In this document: one piece after another, positions 44,461-55,345 of the stretch
How positions within the stretch are numbered: the stretch's first letter is position 1
Layout of the letters: the number at the start of each line of letters is the position of its first letter
NCBI GenBank assembly: GCA_022495005.1
Contig: JAGYXB010001600.1
Location: forward strand, 372,001-436,000
Origin: Rhyacophila brunnea
Lineage: Eukaryota; Arthropoda; Insecta; Trichoptera; Rhyacophilidae
DNA length: 64,000 bases
Direction of reading: 5' to 3'
Position numbers and translations under genes: made by a program
The notes under the pieces: generated by a model
What the model was told of the DNA's origin: nothing
The model's database searches: none
The model's input: only the letters and a program-made list of their open reading frames with translations

Positions 44461-44635
44461 AACTTCTTTTCTTCTTTCAACCATGCCCGATCTTAATATG
44501 ATCATATGGGCCTCCACAGAGTAGAGGTTTATATTGACAGATTTAATGTTTTTTACGAGAAATGGATGTCAGCCACTTGGACTATAACGCCGTGGGTTCC
44601 AGGTTCGAATCCTGGGTCTGGCAAGTACACATAGA
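44461..44635. repeat. SINE S1, inverted tail-to-head rearrangement
   Basis: 44482-44577 is the S1 tail/body in reverse complement (CATGCCCGATCTTAATATGA, TACGAGAAATGGATGTCAGC). 44578-44635 is the S1 head in forward orientation (CCAGGTTCGAATCCTGGGTC, TGGCAAGTACACAT). The two meet within a few bases. Confidence 0.7.
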
Positions 44636-44755
44636 TTGAACTTACACAATATTAACAATAAATGTCTTAAATAGTATAAATTATACTAGATTTATTTTTG
44701 ACCGATTTTATCAACGTTATTTGTGTATATAAAATTTTTTAATTAACTATTGAAA

Positions 44756-44875
44756 AAAAGCCAATCCCGGGATCGTCAAATTGTAATCCCGAAATCCCGG
44801 GATCAAGATTTAGGCTCGGGATTGGATTCCCTATCCAGCAGTGGATATATTCAGGGTGATGATGATAATGATTAC
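44756..44875 (+). repeat. repeat scraps: CCCGGGAT words and a LINE tail
   Basis: AATCCCGGGATCGTCAAATT and AATCCCGAAATCCCGGGATC resemble internal words of hAT-type ends (compare ATTCCGGGATTGAAAACCCT at 59444). CTATCCAGCAGTGGATATAT then GGGTGATGATGATAATG is the RTE-like LINE tail. The 63-residue frame here is a by-product. Confidence 0.45.
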
Positions 44876-46571
44876 TGGATACTGACACTGTGCATTATGC
44901 AGCGTCACCTTTCGGGGAATTATTTACAGGAAGAGCCCTAATATGACTGCACTATTCTTAGATCTTAGATACAGTGGTTTTTACTGTGATATTAGATTAT
45001 TATATTTCTTAAAAAATGTAATTATACATTCTAAGGGAGAATGGTTTGCATAGCGGCTCGAGAAGGGGTGTTAGAAAAAAACAAGAGAAGGAGTGTGGAG
45101 GAAAGCAGTCATCCGTCGGCATTAAATAACCTTAGATGGAAACGGCTTGGGAGGCCGCGAGCACTGCAAGAAGGCTTTAATTCATAAGGAAAAACTAGGA
45201 TAGTTAAATATAATTTTAATGAAGTAAATACAGAAAAATATTAAGGGATGCTATAATGATCTTAATGATGTGGTTTGTAAGTCGTAAACAACTTGCTAAT
45301 AATTATTATGAGCACGTTTGATGTCTTTCACTCTTTAAGACTTTATTTTTTATTCGACTTGTCAATTTAACCACAAAGTTTGCTTTTGAAATAAGTAAAA
45401 TCTTATTATAAAGTTTTATATTATATTATAATATAATAAACGGAAAGCTTGTTTATCAAATATATTTATTATCTATATATACTATTATGTTTGTTTGATT
45501 ATTTCCTTTTACTACGTGACCTCAACTAAAATCTACAATATTATATAAAACATTTGAAGTTTGTTTTGTTCAAATTACCTTTCCAGCCAATTCCAATTTT
45601 AAATTTTACGAGCATATTTTAAATTCGTTTTGAATTTCTTTTGTTTGAATTAGCTGTCAGAATTATTTTCCTTTTGACATATTGTATTCATATGTACAGC
45701 TATTGACATATTGAAGAATATAATTATGATTGTTTGGTTAAATAAGATAAAATGTATATCTATCAATGAAACGATTTCGTGTGAAGCCAAGGCATGAGAT
45801 AAATTTGCAACTACATTTCAAAGTTAGCATAAAATACATAGGTAAGTATACAATTTTTTTCAGTTTTTTTTTCCAATAAAAAAAAATGTTTATTGTTCTT
45901 ATTGACGTGTATAAAGATTTCTTATTTCTTAGTAAAACTAATACAATGACAAATTTATAAAATAAATTTATAATTTGATATCAGTAATTAACTAATAAGT
46001 GGAGAAATATGAATCTTATTAAATTTTGTAACATATTTTACACTCCCGGTTACAGTGATATACATAGATTTAAAAAAAATCAAAAGCTGTATGAACTAGT
46101 TTCCAAACGAACAAAAGGACTTGCATTAATTAATCTGTCATTCTTTTCATGAGAAGAGGACCTTGCCCCCCTCCCCTCAATACAGTCGTCATTTCCACCC
46201 TCTCCTTGTGACGTGGGACTGCCAAAGCTCAAGTCAGCAGTAGTGGGCTGCCGGTAATAAAAGGTAGGCCGTAATATAAAAAAGCTCTAAGTAAGTATTG
46301 GGGGGTCTATTCTATGCAAACTAAAATCAATACGCAGTGGTGAAACCAGTTAGCAGAGTTTTTCTCTTAGAAAAGCCACCCAGTTGTGCACTGGCTAGTG
46401 CATTGCATGTCAAATATATTTTAATTATAACTTATTTATTAATTATTACTTATTTAATTATAACATAATGCATGATTACTTTACATCACTTAATCTTTAT
46501 TAGTTATTATGTTTTATTAAGTAATCGCACTGCAAAATTCTGTATTCTCGCCGATGTAGATCACGCTAGAA
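44876..46571. other. unassigned; possible LINE scrap at 45050-45190
   Basis: 45110-45180 (GGAAACGGCTTGGGAGGCCG) could encode a decayed RLGRPR-type LINE stretch; weak. 46150-46260 is less AT-rich (GTGACGTGGGACTGCCAAAG). The remainder is strongly AT-rich. Confidence 0.3.
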
Positions 46572-47206
46572 CAGCGTTTCTTAACCTTTTTGATCTGAGA
46601 TCCAATTTAGGGTAATAATTGGAAATAGTTATGCAGAAAGTAGCCAGTCCATAAAAAAAGATATGATATAGATCAGATGCGAGAAGGTTTCCTCTACGTT
46701 CTGCTGAAAACAGCCAAATCGCAAAAAAAAATATTCTTGAAATAAAATACTATTTACAATTTCACATTTTGCATATTACATACATTTTTAATCAGCATCG
46801 TTGCTAAAGTGCGATTATCACAGTTCGACATTATTGTGGACTGGCTACATTCTTTCCCATTACATTTCCAAGGTAAAATAAATAAAATAGTACTAAAATA
46901 CTTACTTACCAAAATTTATTTTATTTTAATAGTATTAAATACAGTTTTGGTAAACAACATTTGATAATGTTAGATATGCTGCATCTGAGATCTTATTCTG
47001 GCTGCAGTCTATTTCGAAATTTAAATTTCATTACACTCAAAGCAGAAAATCCTGATTCGCACATATATTGTTGCGAAGGGCAGTAGTACTTTCAGTGCTT
47101 CGTTTACAATTATTGGGAACGTCGTCTCGAATGAAATAATTAGTGACCCACTAAATATGCCAATCGACTTAATTTTGGGTTGCGACACATAGGTTAAGAA
47201 ACGCTG
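46572..47206 (-). mobile_element. hAT element carrying transposase remnant
   Basis: Ends CAGCGTTTCTTAACCTTTTT and AGGTTAAGAAACGCTG: 16 bp perfect inverted repeats of the well-known CAG.GTTTCTTAACC hAT type. TSD CGCTAGAA (46564-46571) and CCCTAGAA (47207-47214), one mismatch. Length 635 bp, far below the ~3 kb of an autonomous element, so internally deleted. The retained 3' coding part is annotated separately. Confidence 0.9.
46979..47165 (-). pseudogene. hAT transposase C-terminal remnant
   Basis: Minus strand encodes NEALKVLLPFATIY and then, after a one-base frame change, CESGFSALSVMKFKFRNRL, then LQPE, a stop, DLRC. This is the C-terminal dimerisation region of hAT transposases (ALK.LLPF.TTYLCE..FS.L...K.K.RNRL). 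The frameshift and stop make it nonfunctional. The 102-residue frame seen at 47021-47329 joins this remnant to flanking host DNA and is not a gene. Confidence 0.8.
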
Positions 47207-47214
47207 CCCTAGAA

Positions 47215-48551
47215 TATTGTCCGATTCTGATGAACTTTTCAATCTATTTAAAATCTCTAGTATATATAGCCTTGTGATAGAAGCTATATGGTTTCGAGTG
47301 AAATCCTTCACCTGATTACTTTTTCCCATCAGCGTATAAACTGTTCATGATTCTAAATTTAAATAAAGGAAACTACAATGAGCAACACGTAGAAAATTAA
47401 CAAAAAATATGAATAGAAGTTGCAGTTTTAGTATTTAGTTATTAGAAAAATATGACCACGTAGGTTAATAATAGTTTTAATTTGTTGTATAAAACCGCGC
47501 GCCAACACAGCAATAATTCGTTGCGTTTTGACCCTCTCAATGCATCGTGTCCATTTAACGCGCCGACTGTCTGATATTAAGCCCAGTTGCACATTGAAAA
47601 TCGTCTAGACTGGGATAATAGTCATAAATCAAAACTGAGCGCAACATGCAACATTTTTATGTGCGTACACTGTACAGCAAGGCCGTGCGAGGACAACAAC
47701 GTCACTCAGGAAGCCAAAATGAATGCCGATGTGTGACATTTCGGGATTGTAAGTGCGTTGCATGTCGGGTGAAAATAGTTGCATGTATCTCCAGATGTTT
47801 TTTTACAAACTAAAATGTTTTATTCCAGCAGTGTGCGAAGGTTCATAAGATAACGTGTGTTTTGTGAATAACGATGACGTTACATCGACGTATTCGACTC
47901 GTTACAAGTGGACGAGTTTTGATGTGAGAGACGGCTTACGCGAAAAGTCTATGCGGAGTGTGGTGTTTGAAAACACGACGATTAGACGTTCTAGTAGGCG
48001 CACTGGATTGGTATGACTGATATTAAATTTACTATAATCCCTACATGTATTGTCGAGCATATAGGAGCACACATGATAACTCGGGTATCTGTTTGGTTTT
48101 TGATCTTTATTATAAACTTAATAGTAAATGAGCTGCACTAAACGCCAGAAAGGAATTTAAAAATGAAGAATATGTATAAAATGTATATTTTGAGTGAGAA
48201 TTTTCGATTGATCACGACATATTTTGTAAAAGTCGACTGAGAGTTGAAGAGTGCTGTGCCGTGTTCCCACGTGGTGATTTTTGTCGTTCAACTGTCTGTT
48301 GCATGTTGAATTAAATCGATAGTCGTAATGAAGATGGCGTTAAGTGCATTTGCTAGTTTGCGCGTCTCCGTAATTGCTGATATTTTAAGTGACAATTTAA
48401 AGAAAATATTGCAAAAAAAGAATAGAAATGTAATTTATAGATAGTGTTTGATGGACCGATGAAGATTGTTATCACCTTGGTTACTTGCCTAGGCAACCAG
48501 TTGATTCGAATGCCGAACGACTAAAAATAGAAAGGAGTTCATTTTTTACAA
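47215..48551. other. unassigned; candidate promoter/exon 47480-48015
   Basis: A TATA-like GTTGTATAAAACCGCGCGCC at 47485-47504 is followed by a less AT-rich stretch with many CG dinucleotides to about 48012 (ACATCGACGTATTCGACTCG, AGTAGGCGCACTGG). It ends at TTGGTATGACT, which could be a splice donor (GTATG). No reading frame of note, so a 5' UTR or non-coding exon is possible. 47583-47640 resembles the 15255 block. Confidence 0.25.
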
Positions 48552-48966
48552 TTACAACGTTTTTATTAGGTCGTATTCTTGTTTGTCCGGTGGTTGTTTA
48601 TCCAGTACAAATCGTGCCAATGCATTATTTTAATACTTTTAGCCATCTTTAAGTATAATTGAATTTATTTTCAGTTAATTCTGTTTCGTATGAAAAGTTA
48701 TTTTGGAAGAAATCCGTAATCCAATTCACTAATATTGGTTGGTAAGGGGATGGTCCTAGTAACTATTTTATTAATATATACGTGGGTTACTATGGAAATC
48801 AAAATGACATTTCAGTATTCTATATTTGTTTGTTGCAAAATAGCATTTGTTGACAATTGCCTTATTTGTCCTAAATTATTAATACAAAGAATTGTCAAGT
48901 TTATATGATTCAACAGAAAATTTAAAAACGTGGTATATAAAAAGTTCTTTTTATCTTGTAATTATT
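48552..48966 (+). mobile_element. Family C element, copy
   Basis: Starts TTACAACGTTTTTATTAGGT and ends CTTTTTATCTTGTAATTA. About 40 bp around the CAATCGATTTTTAACTAACT block are missing relative to 5252-5706. Confidence 0.7.
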
Positions 48967-49248
48967 ATTTCATTCAATTCAACTTACAAATTGATCAACT
49001 TTGTTAATTAGTGGTTCTAATTTTTTATCAATCAACATTCAACTGTAATTCAATACAATGTTGAACGACACAAATCGTCTCGTGAGAATGCGACATAAGA
49101 AAGTACTTTCATAATAATATTATTATTTCATGGTCATGGTAAATTTTGATTCATCTAGCGTCATCTTCTATCAACACTGACTATAAAGACTTTATAGTGG
49201 GTATTAAAATAATTATTCAAAACTGAATTAGTTAACATTACAAAATAC
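48967..49248. other. unassigned AT-rich DNA
   Basis: Nothing recognised. Confidence 0.4.
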
Positions 49249-49550
49249 ATGTCTAAAATGCAGATTAAAACAAAATCATTGACAGTACCCACTCGTCATA
49301 CCGTCTCTGTTTCCCGGTCTACTTTCCAACCCCGCAGGGGGCGCCGCGGGAAATTCCCGAAGGTTGGGGCAGGTCCGCTGCAAGAAGGCGGCGAGGGGGT
49401 TAAGATGCACCGCGCAGGGGGTCGCTCCCACCCACAGCGCCCCCTTACTTAACTGTGTCGCTACAGATCGCGGCAATAAAATTTCGCAATGCAAGGAATT
49501 TCGCAATGCTATTGGCAATGACACTTTATACCGCGTGCGAGTGTGAGGTT
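49249..49550. promoter_or_regulatory. GC-rich block, nature unknown
   Basis: 49310-49445 is strongly GC-rich for this window (CCGCAGGGGGCGCCGCGGGA, AAGGCGGCGAGGGGG). Frames of 60-82 residues exist on both strands (49249-49452, 49276-49524, 49364-49546), as expected when stop codons are rare; none shows a domain. A tandem TTTCGCAATGC word (49483, 49498) follows. Could be a CpG-island-like promoter or a fragment of another element. Confidence 0.3.
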
Positions 49551-50919
49551 TGATAATGATTGGTAAGGAATAAATAAATTACACCACACATTATCTATAT
49601 ACTATAATTATATGACTATATTTAAATTACATATTAGTAATATTTGTATTTTTTGTAACATTACAACAAAACTCATTTTAAAAAGTAGTAATTGATGAAT
49701 ATTATAGACAATTTATTTGATAGAAACTGACAACTACTGTAACTTGAAGTGCGGCGGTTTGAAACACTGATAACTCACATCGCAACATTACCCCATGGCC
49801 ACACCTATATATTGGAAGATTTTGACTATGATATTTTTGAACATATTTTTTTAGTTATATATGTATATAATATATAATATATGAATGGAATATATGTAAT
49901 TAAATTGCAGTTTTTAGTACTTAGCAAAACGATCACTTTTATATAATATTATTTTATAATAAAAATATTGCGAAACTATAATTTTGATAATGTGATATTT
50001 TTGGATTAAGAACAATTTATTAATGTTCACTACCATTCATAAAATTATCGTGATTTTTTCACAAAAAATTGAATATCTTTACCTAAATACACATTATTTG
50101 AAAATATGATAGTATTAGCATGCGACATGGTATATATTTTTACGGTATTATAATGCTATTTTATTATTATTGTATTTTAATTTGATAAAGCAATGTGGTT
50201 AAAAGATTAAAATCATTTCTATCTTAATTATAGTTGACAAATATAAAGTGTAATACAAAATTGTGGATTATGTATTTATATTAGTCTAATAACTAATGTT
50301 CATTAATTAGTAGAACAACGTATTATATAGTATATTAAACTCAATATACATTATAGTATTTTTATGATAATATTGTAAGCTTCAAAATATCGATCGCATC
50401 AACAATGGATTTAATTTAATTAAGTGCCTACCATATTTAAATATGATATTATTACAATTAAACATGTATCGTTAGTAAAGCTCACTGAAGTAGGTGTGTT
50501 CTAAATATAAAAACTCTCCGATTTTACCGCTGGAAAAGCTGTCAAGTGTTGATAACGATAAGTGTAAAGTCCTGAGACCGAAGATGCAACCGATATCATT
50601 ATTTATTATTTCCACAGATTGGATTGGACACTCAGAGCCATCGTCTAGCTTGACTCCACTTCATAACATCACCGGATTGATTTATCATTAAATTTATTTA
50701 CGATAAAACGTGTCGATGTTTAATATTCCTATTGAACACTATTTTACTAAAAAGTTGTCAAAATTATTCAGATATATATTCATAAGTATATTCTTTTTAA
50801 GTATTGCTAAAAGCTAGCACGATCCTATACTAAAAAATATATAGAATAATGCACGATGGTTTATTTATTTACTTAATCTTCACCCAATAACAAATGACAA
50901 AATTTATAGTTTTTGTATA
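49551..50919. other. unassigned, very AT-rich
   Basis: 1.4 kb with no recognised repeat or gene. The 65-residue frame at 50494-50691 has mixed composition but no domain. Confidence 0.4.
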
Positions 50920-51045
50920 TTTAGTGGAAGCCAGCGACAAACAAATTTTAAAAATATAGTCGATAACTCGATTATTTGTTAGGTTAGGTTAGGTTATCAT
51001 TCTTGAATTCATGAATTTTGCTGAAATCGGCTATGAAAATTGCCA
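50920..51045 (+). repeat. Family A core fragment
   Basis: GGAAGCCAGCGACAAACAAA, CGATAACTCGATTATTTG, telomere-like TTAGGTTAGGTTAGGTTA at 50979-50996, TTCTTGAATTCATGAATTTT and ATCGGCTATGAAAATTG. Both termini missing; the same limits as the fragment at 22658-22820. Confidence 0.65.
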
Positions 51046-51077
51046 CTGTTCTCTCCTGGCTTCTAGTAAACAGACTT

Positions 51078-51620
51078 CAGTAGCTAAGGGTGGAGGTAGG
51101 CTGTTAAGATTTGTCATAAATAGTGCACATTAAACTTTGTTAGTCATACGTACATAATTGTTTTTATTGAACTAAGACTACAATTTAAAAATAGTGTTGG
51201 TTAGTTTTTAAAAATTAATTAAACCCTGGTATATTTATGACAAAATTGTGCGCACTTTTTCATTGATACTTATTTGTTTTCGTTGGATTAAGAATACATA
51301 TTACACAAAGTTATTATTATTTTCGGTTTATTTCTTAAAATATAATATTAAGCCATGCCTAACCAAACTGTATTAGATAACAATGTTATTCTATCTATAA
51401 AATATCCAAAGTTATGTGTGATTTAATTGCATTATTGAGTATTTTTTTTACTATTATCTATTATGGCATGGTTTTCGCAGGGCTTAATTGATTTTTGAAA
51501 ACTAACCAACACCATCTGTAAATTGTAGTCTTATTTCAATGAAAATAAATACGTATGACTGACAAAGTTTAATGTGCACTATTGTGGATTTTAACAACCT
51601 ACTTCCACCCTTCGCCACTA
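51078..51620 (+). mobile_element. hAT family B, intact longer element
   Basis: 543 bp. Left CAGTAGCTAAGGGTGGAGGT, right ACTTCCACCCTTCGCCACTA. Perfect 8 bp TSD ACAGACTT at 51070-51077 and 51621-51628. It contains the same blocks as 24831-25260 plus ~110 bp extra. Non-coding; the minus frame 51502-51885 only overlaps its right end. Confidence 0.9.
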
Positions 51621-51628
51621 ACAGACTT

Positions 51629-52985
51629 ATACCGATAATAGTAATTATTTTTTTAATGCTTATATTAATTATTATATTGTGTTCACGTGTATTTGTCGCA
51701 TCTTCTATTGCTGTTTTTCTTGCGCTGTGTGCATGATGTCGAGGGGGGGAGGGTAGTCTCTGCAATTCTAAGGCAGTTTCAATTGCAAGAAAGAAGATGC
51801 TGAATGAGTGTTTGACGTCGCTGAAGTTAGGCTCAAATGAAAACGTCCAGACAACGACAGACGTCGGAAAGGAAAAAAAACACATATAAAAGCAACCCCC
51901 GGCTTCCTACGTTCCAAATAGTGATTCTGGTACTATATCAGAAATATTTATTAATTTGATACATATAAAGGTAATTAAAAAAAATATTTAAGCAATTAGA
52001 CAATTTAAATGGTATAAAAAATAAATAATAAATAAAATATCAAATAAATTATTGCTTTAGACTTTAGTTGGAAGTAGATGTTACGATAGTTCGAATTCTT
52101 AGATGAAGTGGTCCCTACCCTCCACCCTCCCTTAAGATACATTTCCAAAGAACCCTTTTTACTCGCAAGGTACCCATAAGAAAGACAAAGAGTCCTTTCC
52201 CCCCTCCTCACACCCCTGGTTCCTCCTTTATAAGACAGGTACTCCTCTAGACTTTCTCCCCAAAGAGTGAGAGAGTGTTTGTCGCTCTGAATGAGTGCCT
52301 ATGCACTTATGAAAAGTGCGCGTATGATTGTTGGCCGACGACACGTCGTACTTTCCTGCATCTTACTTTGCACGCATATTCGTTCACGAGCTACATGGCG
52401 GACCTTCACGATTGCCAACTTAAAAAATGACATATGTAGGTACTTAGTACTCGCATTTTTCGGTATAAATAAAATTTGAAAAAAAAAAAATTTTAGACAT
52501 TGAACTATAATCTTAACTAAAACATTCAAAAAACAAAATAATAGTATAAAAAATAAAATTAAAAAAAAGTAGGCGTTATGTCAAAATATTATTAAATATT
52601 AATTGTAGAACTAATAAGTTTTACAGACTGATATCATATATTATATACCTCATTAGTTCACTCCATTAATTTTCATTGTTTCCAGAATTGACAATTTTAT
52701 ACCTCTTGAGTGTAGTATTTTTATTGTTTTTAATTACTAATGATTTATTAGGTTTGACGATTTATTATACGCTTATTGAGTGTATTATTATTAATAATGT
52801 GTGGGTTTTTTACAATCACTTTAACTATTCATAATTTGTTTGTTATGTAGTTATTATTGGATCCTTGACTTAATAGGTAGGTGATAAGTTTGTATCTACT
52901 TTATTGTATTGCTTTATTATATGAGTTAGAGTTAATATTGTTCGTTGTCAGTGTGTGTTTGTCTTTTGGTGAGTGTACGTAGAGC
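51629..52985. other. unassigned, compositionally distinct
   Basis: 51700-51900 and 52080-52430 are less AT-rich and not repeated elsewhere in the window (CCTACCCTCCACCCTCCCTT, CATGGCGGACCTTCACG). TTTATAAG at 52228 could be a TATA box. Frames at 51502-51885 (minus) and 52005-52529 lack domains. Possible regulatory DNA; no direct support. Confidence 0.25.
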
Positions 52986-53015
52986 CTGAAGATGCCGAAA
53001 GGCAAAACCCGGGTC
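52986..53015 (+). ncRNA. hammerhead-ribozyme-like motif
   Basis: Order of parts: CTGAAGA (fits CUGANGA), stem-loop GCC-GAAA-GGC, AAAA (consensus GAAA), then ACCCGGGT (two to four base pairs closing on itself) and GTC, a permitted cleavage triplet. This is the layout of minimal hammerheads known from Penelope-like elements and retrozymes. Two deviations: an extra T before the stem and A in place of the invariant G of GAAA, so it is probably inactive. Alternatively it is only the conserved tail of a retroelement. Confidence 0.3.
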
Positions 53016-53947
53016 GCAAAAAACAACTCAAATGGATAAAATAGAAAACTTAACTCCATTAGAATTTAAAACATTCAACTTAAACTTTCACAGGTAAGAA
53101 CTTACTTACTTAGGTACCTACATCGATTTTTATTTCTTTTATATGTCTTGTTTATTTTTTTTAGGCAGGATATCGAAATAATTTTCTATTATCTCGTAGG
53201 GAATTAAATGTTTCTTTGAACATACTTGTTAAGAAAGAGTTGGGATGATATGGTAAAAAAATGACATAATACTTATTAATATACAGGACTATTAGGTATT
53301 AAAGACTGTTTTGTTGAATAGGAACAGTAGAAGTGATAATGCTATTGAAAATAAAGAAAATTTAATTGTAGGTATTTAGATTAATTTTAATGCATTAAAA
53401 ATGCTCTCACAATGCTAAGCGTCTGATATAATCACCTTCAAACATATATAAGAATTTTCTTTAAAACTCCGGCTCATTCTCGAGACACCCTTCCTCGAAC
53501 ACACGCATACAACATTAACTCTAAAATGAAAGACTAAAATTTTCTAAAAAAAATGTGAAGACGCGAAAGGGTTGTCCTTTGTGAGGAAAAACCACCCCCA
53601 CCCTCACAGACTGAAAACATTATAAGTATTCGGAGGGATGAAGGATTACTGATGGAAGTAAGATGGAATTTTATTCACTTCGCGTCGGTTATAATTGCTT
53701 CGAAAAGCAGACAGGCTCTATGGCTATGGGAACACAAGGAGTGGCCAATTAATAAACATTGAACGAGGTCTTGAAAAACTTTTTTGAAACCATTATATAT
53801 TTTCAGTTAATACAATAAATTACATTGCTTTTAAATATCTCAGAGTAAAGATAATTTATTGTTAAACTGTTTAATGAGTAATAACGAAATCAAAAACAAA
53901 ACAATAATTGGTTGATTGTTTATTTAAAAGTTTTTTTTAAATATTGC
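53016..53947. other. unassigned; distinct stretch 53400-53740
   Basis: 53450-53740 is less AT-rich and unique in the window (CCACCCCCACCCTCACAGAC, TTCACTTCGCGTCGG). No open frame of note. Confidence 0.3.
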
Positions 53948-53951
53948 TTAA

Positions 53952-55341
53952 GGGGGGACATGCTCGTCGAAGGTCAAAATTGAGTTTTTATTGTATTTTC
54001 AAACCATGATCCTGGACACTCCTTAAACGTTGTAGATAATCTATTTATATAATTTTAAAGCCTTATTATCCTTTATAGTTATTTTTAAACATTTGATGAC
54101 TGCATGAAGTATTTTTGTTACATAAAATAGTATTCTTTTAAACCTCTCGCTCGAATGTTTTAGAATATGGTCATATTTCGGTACAGAACTGTGCAGTGGT
54201 GTTAAGATTTTTTACATTTATTAATTTTTAAACACATTTATAAAACCATTAGTACAATTTATTACGAGATAATTTTTGTAAAATATTCACGATAAAAAAT
54301 TATTTTGATAATCTCTGTGATCCCAAATTTGACAAGAATTAGGCATTTTATTATTCAAAAAATCAGCAAGATTAACACATTTGAAGATGATTCTAAAGAT
54401 ATTTATTATAAGCTATGTCTTTGACCATTCAAGTGTGATAAACATCTTATGAATAATGATTACTTTATAATAATTATTGACCTAAGAATAAGGTAGTGTT
54501 TTTTTGAAATACGCCATTTCTTTTGTCATTCCCACTAGGTTAAGCTACAACATACGGCCGTAGCCATAAAATGACAAACTATAATTAAAGTAGGGAGTAA
54601 AATTATGTTAACGCGCGTGTTTGAACATATACCTAACGGATTTTTTTTTAATTTTTTTTTAAACGGTACATGTTCAAACACGCGCGTCAATATCATTTTA
54701 CTCCCTACTTCAATTATAGTTTGTCAATTTATGGCTACGGCCGTATGTTGTAGCTTAACCACGAGAGAATGACAAAAGAAATGGCGTATTTCAAAAAAAC
54801 ACTACCTTATTCTTAGGTCAATAATTATTATAAAGCAATCATTATTCATAAGATGTTTATCACACTTGAATGGTCAAAGACATAGCTTATAATAAATATC
54901 TTTAGAATTATCTTGAAATGTGTTAATCTTGCCGATTTTTGAATAATAAAATGCCTAATTCTTGTCAAATTTGGGATCACAGAGATTATCAATATTTTTT
55001 TTATCGTGAATATTTTACAAAAATTACCTCGTCATAAATTATACAAATGGTTTTATAAATGCGTTTAAAATTAATAAATGTAAAAAATTTTAACACCACT
55101 GCACAGTTATGTACCGAAATATGACTATATTCTAAAACATTAGAGCGAGAGGTTTAAAAGAATACTATTTTATGTAACAAAATACTTTATGCAGTCATCA
55201 AATGTTTAAAATAACTATAAAGGATAATAAGGCTTCAACATTATATAAAGAGATTATCTACAACGTTTAAGGAGTGTCCAGGATCATGGTTTGAAAATAC
55301 AATAAAAACTCAATTTTGACCTTCGACGAGCATGTCCCCCC
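53952..55341. mobile_element. 1.39 kb foldback element with TTAA target
   Basis: Two ~680 bp inverted arms (53952 to about 54630, and about 54666 to 55341) around a ~35 bp T-rich centre. Ends GGGGGGACATGCTCGTCGAA and the complement. The outer 91 bp are identical; inner parts differ at a few percent with small indels. Flanked by TTAA at 53948-53951 and 55342-55345. TTAA duplication and G/C-run ends are typical of piggyBac-type elements; no transposase is present. It would fold into a very long hairpin. Divergence between arms argues against an assembly artefact. Confidence 0.85.
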
Positions 55342-55345
55342 TTAA

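Noticed and set aside
51502..51885. 127-residue minus-strand frame, the longest in the window
   Set aside because: Its C-terminal end lies in the hAT B element, and the rest is low in recognisable features, without a domain or splice context.
53952..55341. palindrome as an assembly or sequencing artefact
   Set aside because: The arms differ by several percent with indels and the element has TTAA flanks, which a read artefact would not produce.
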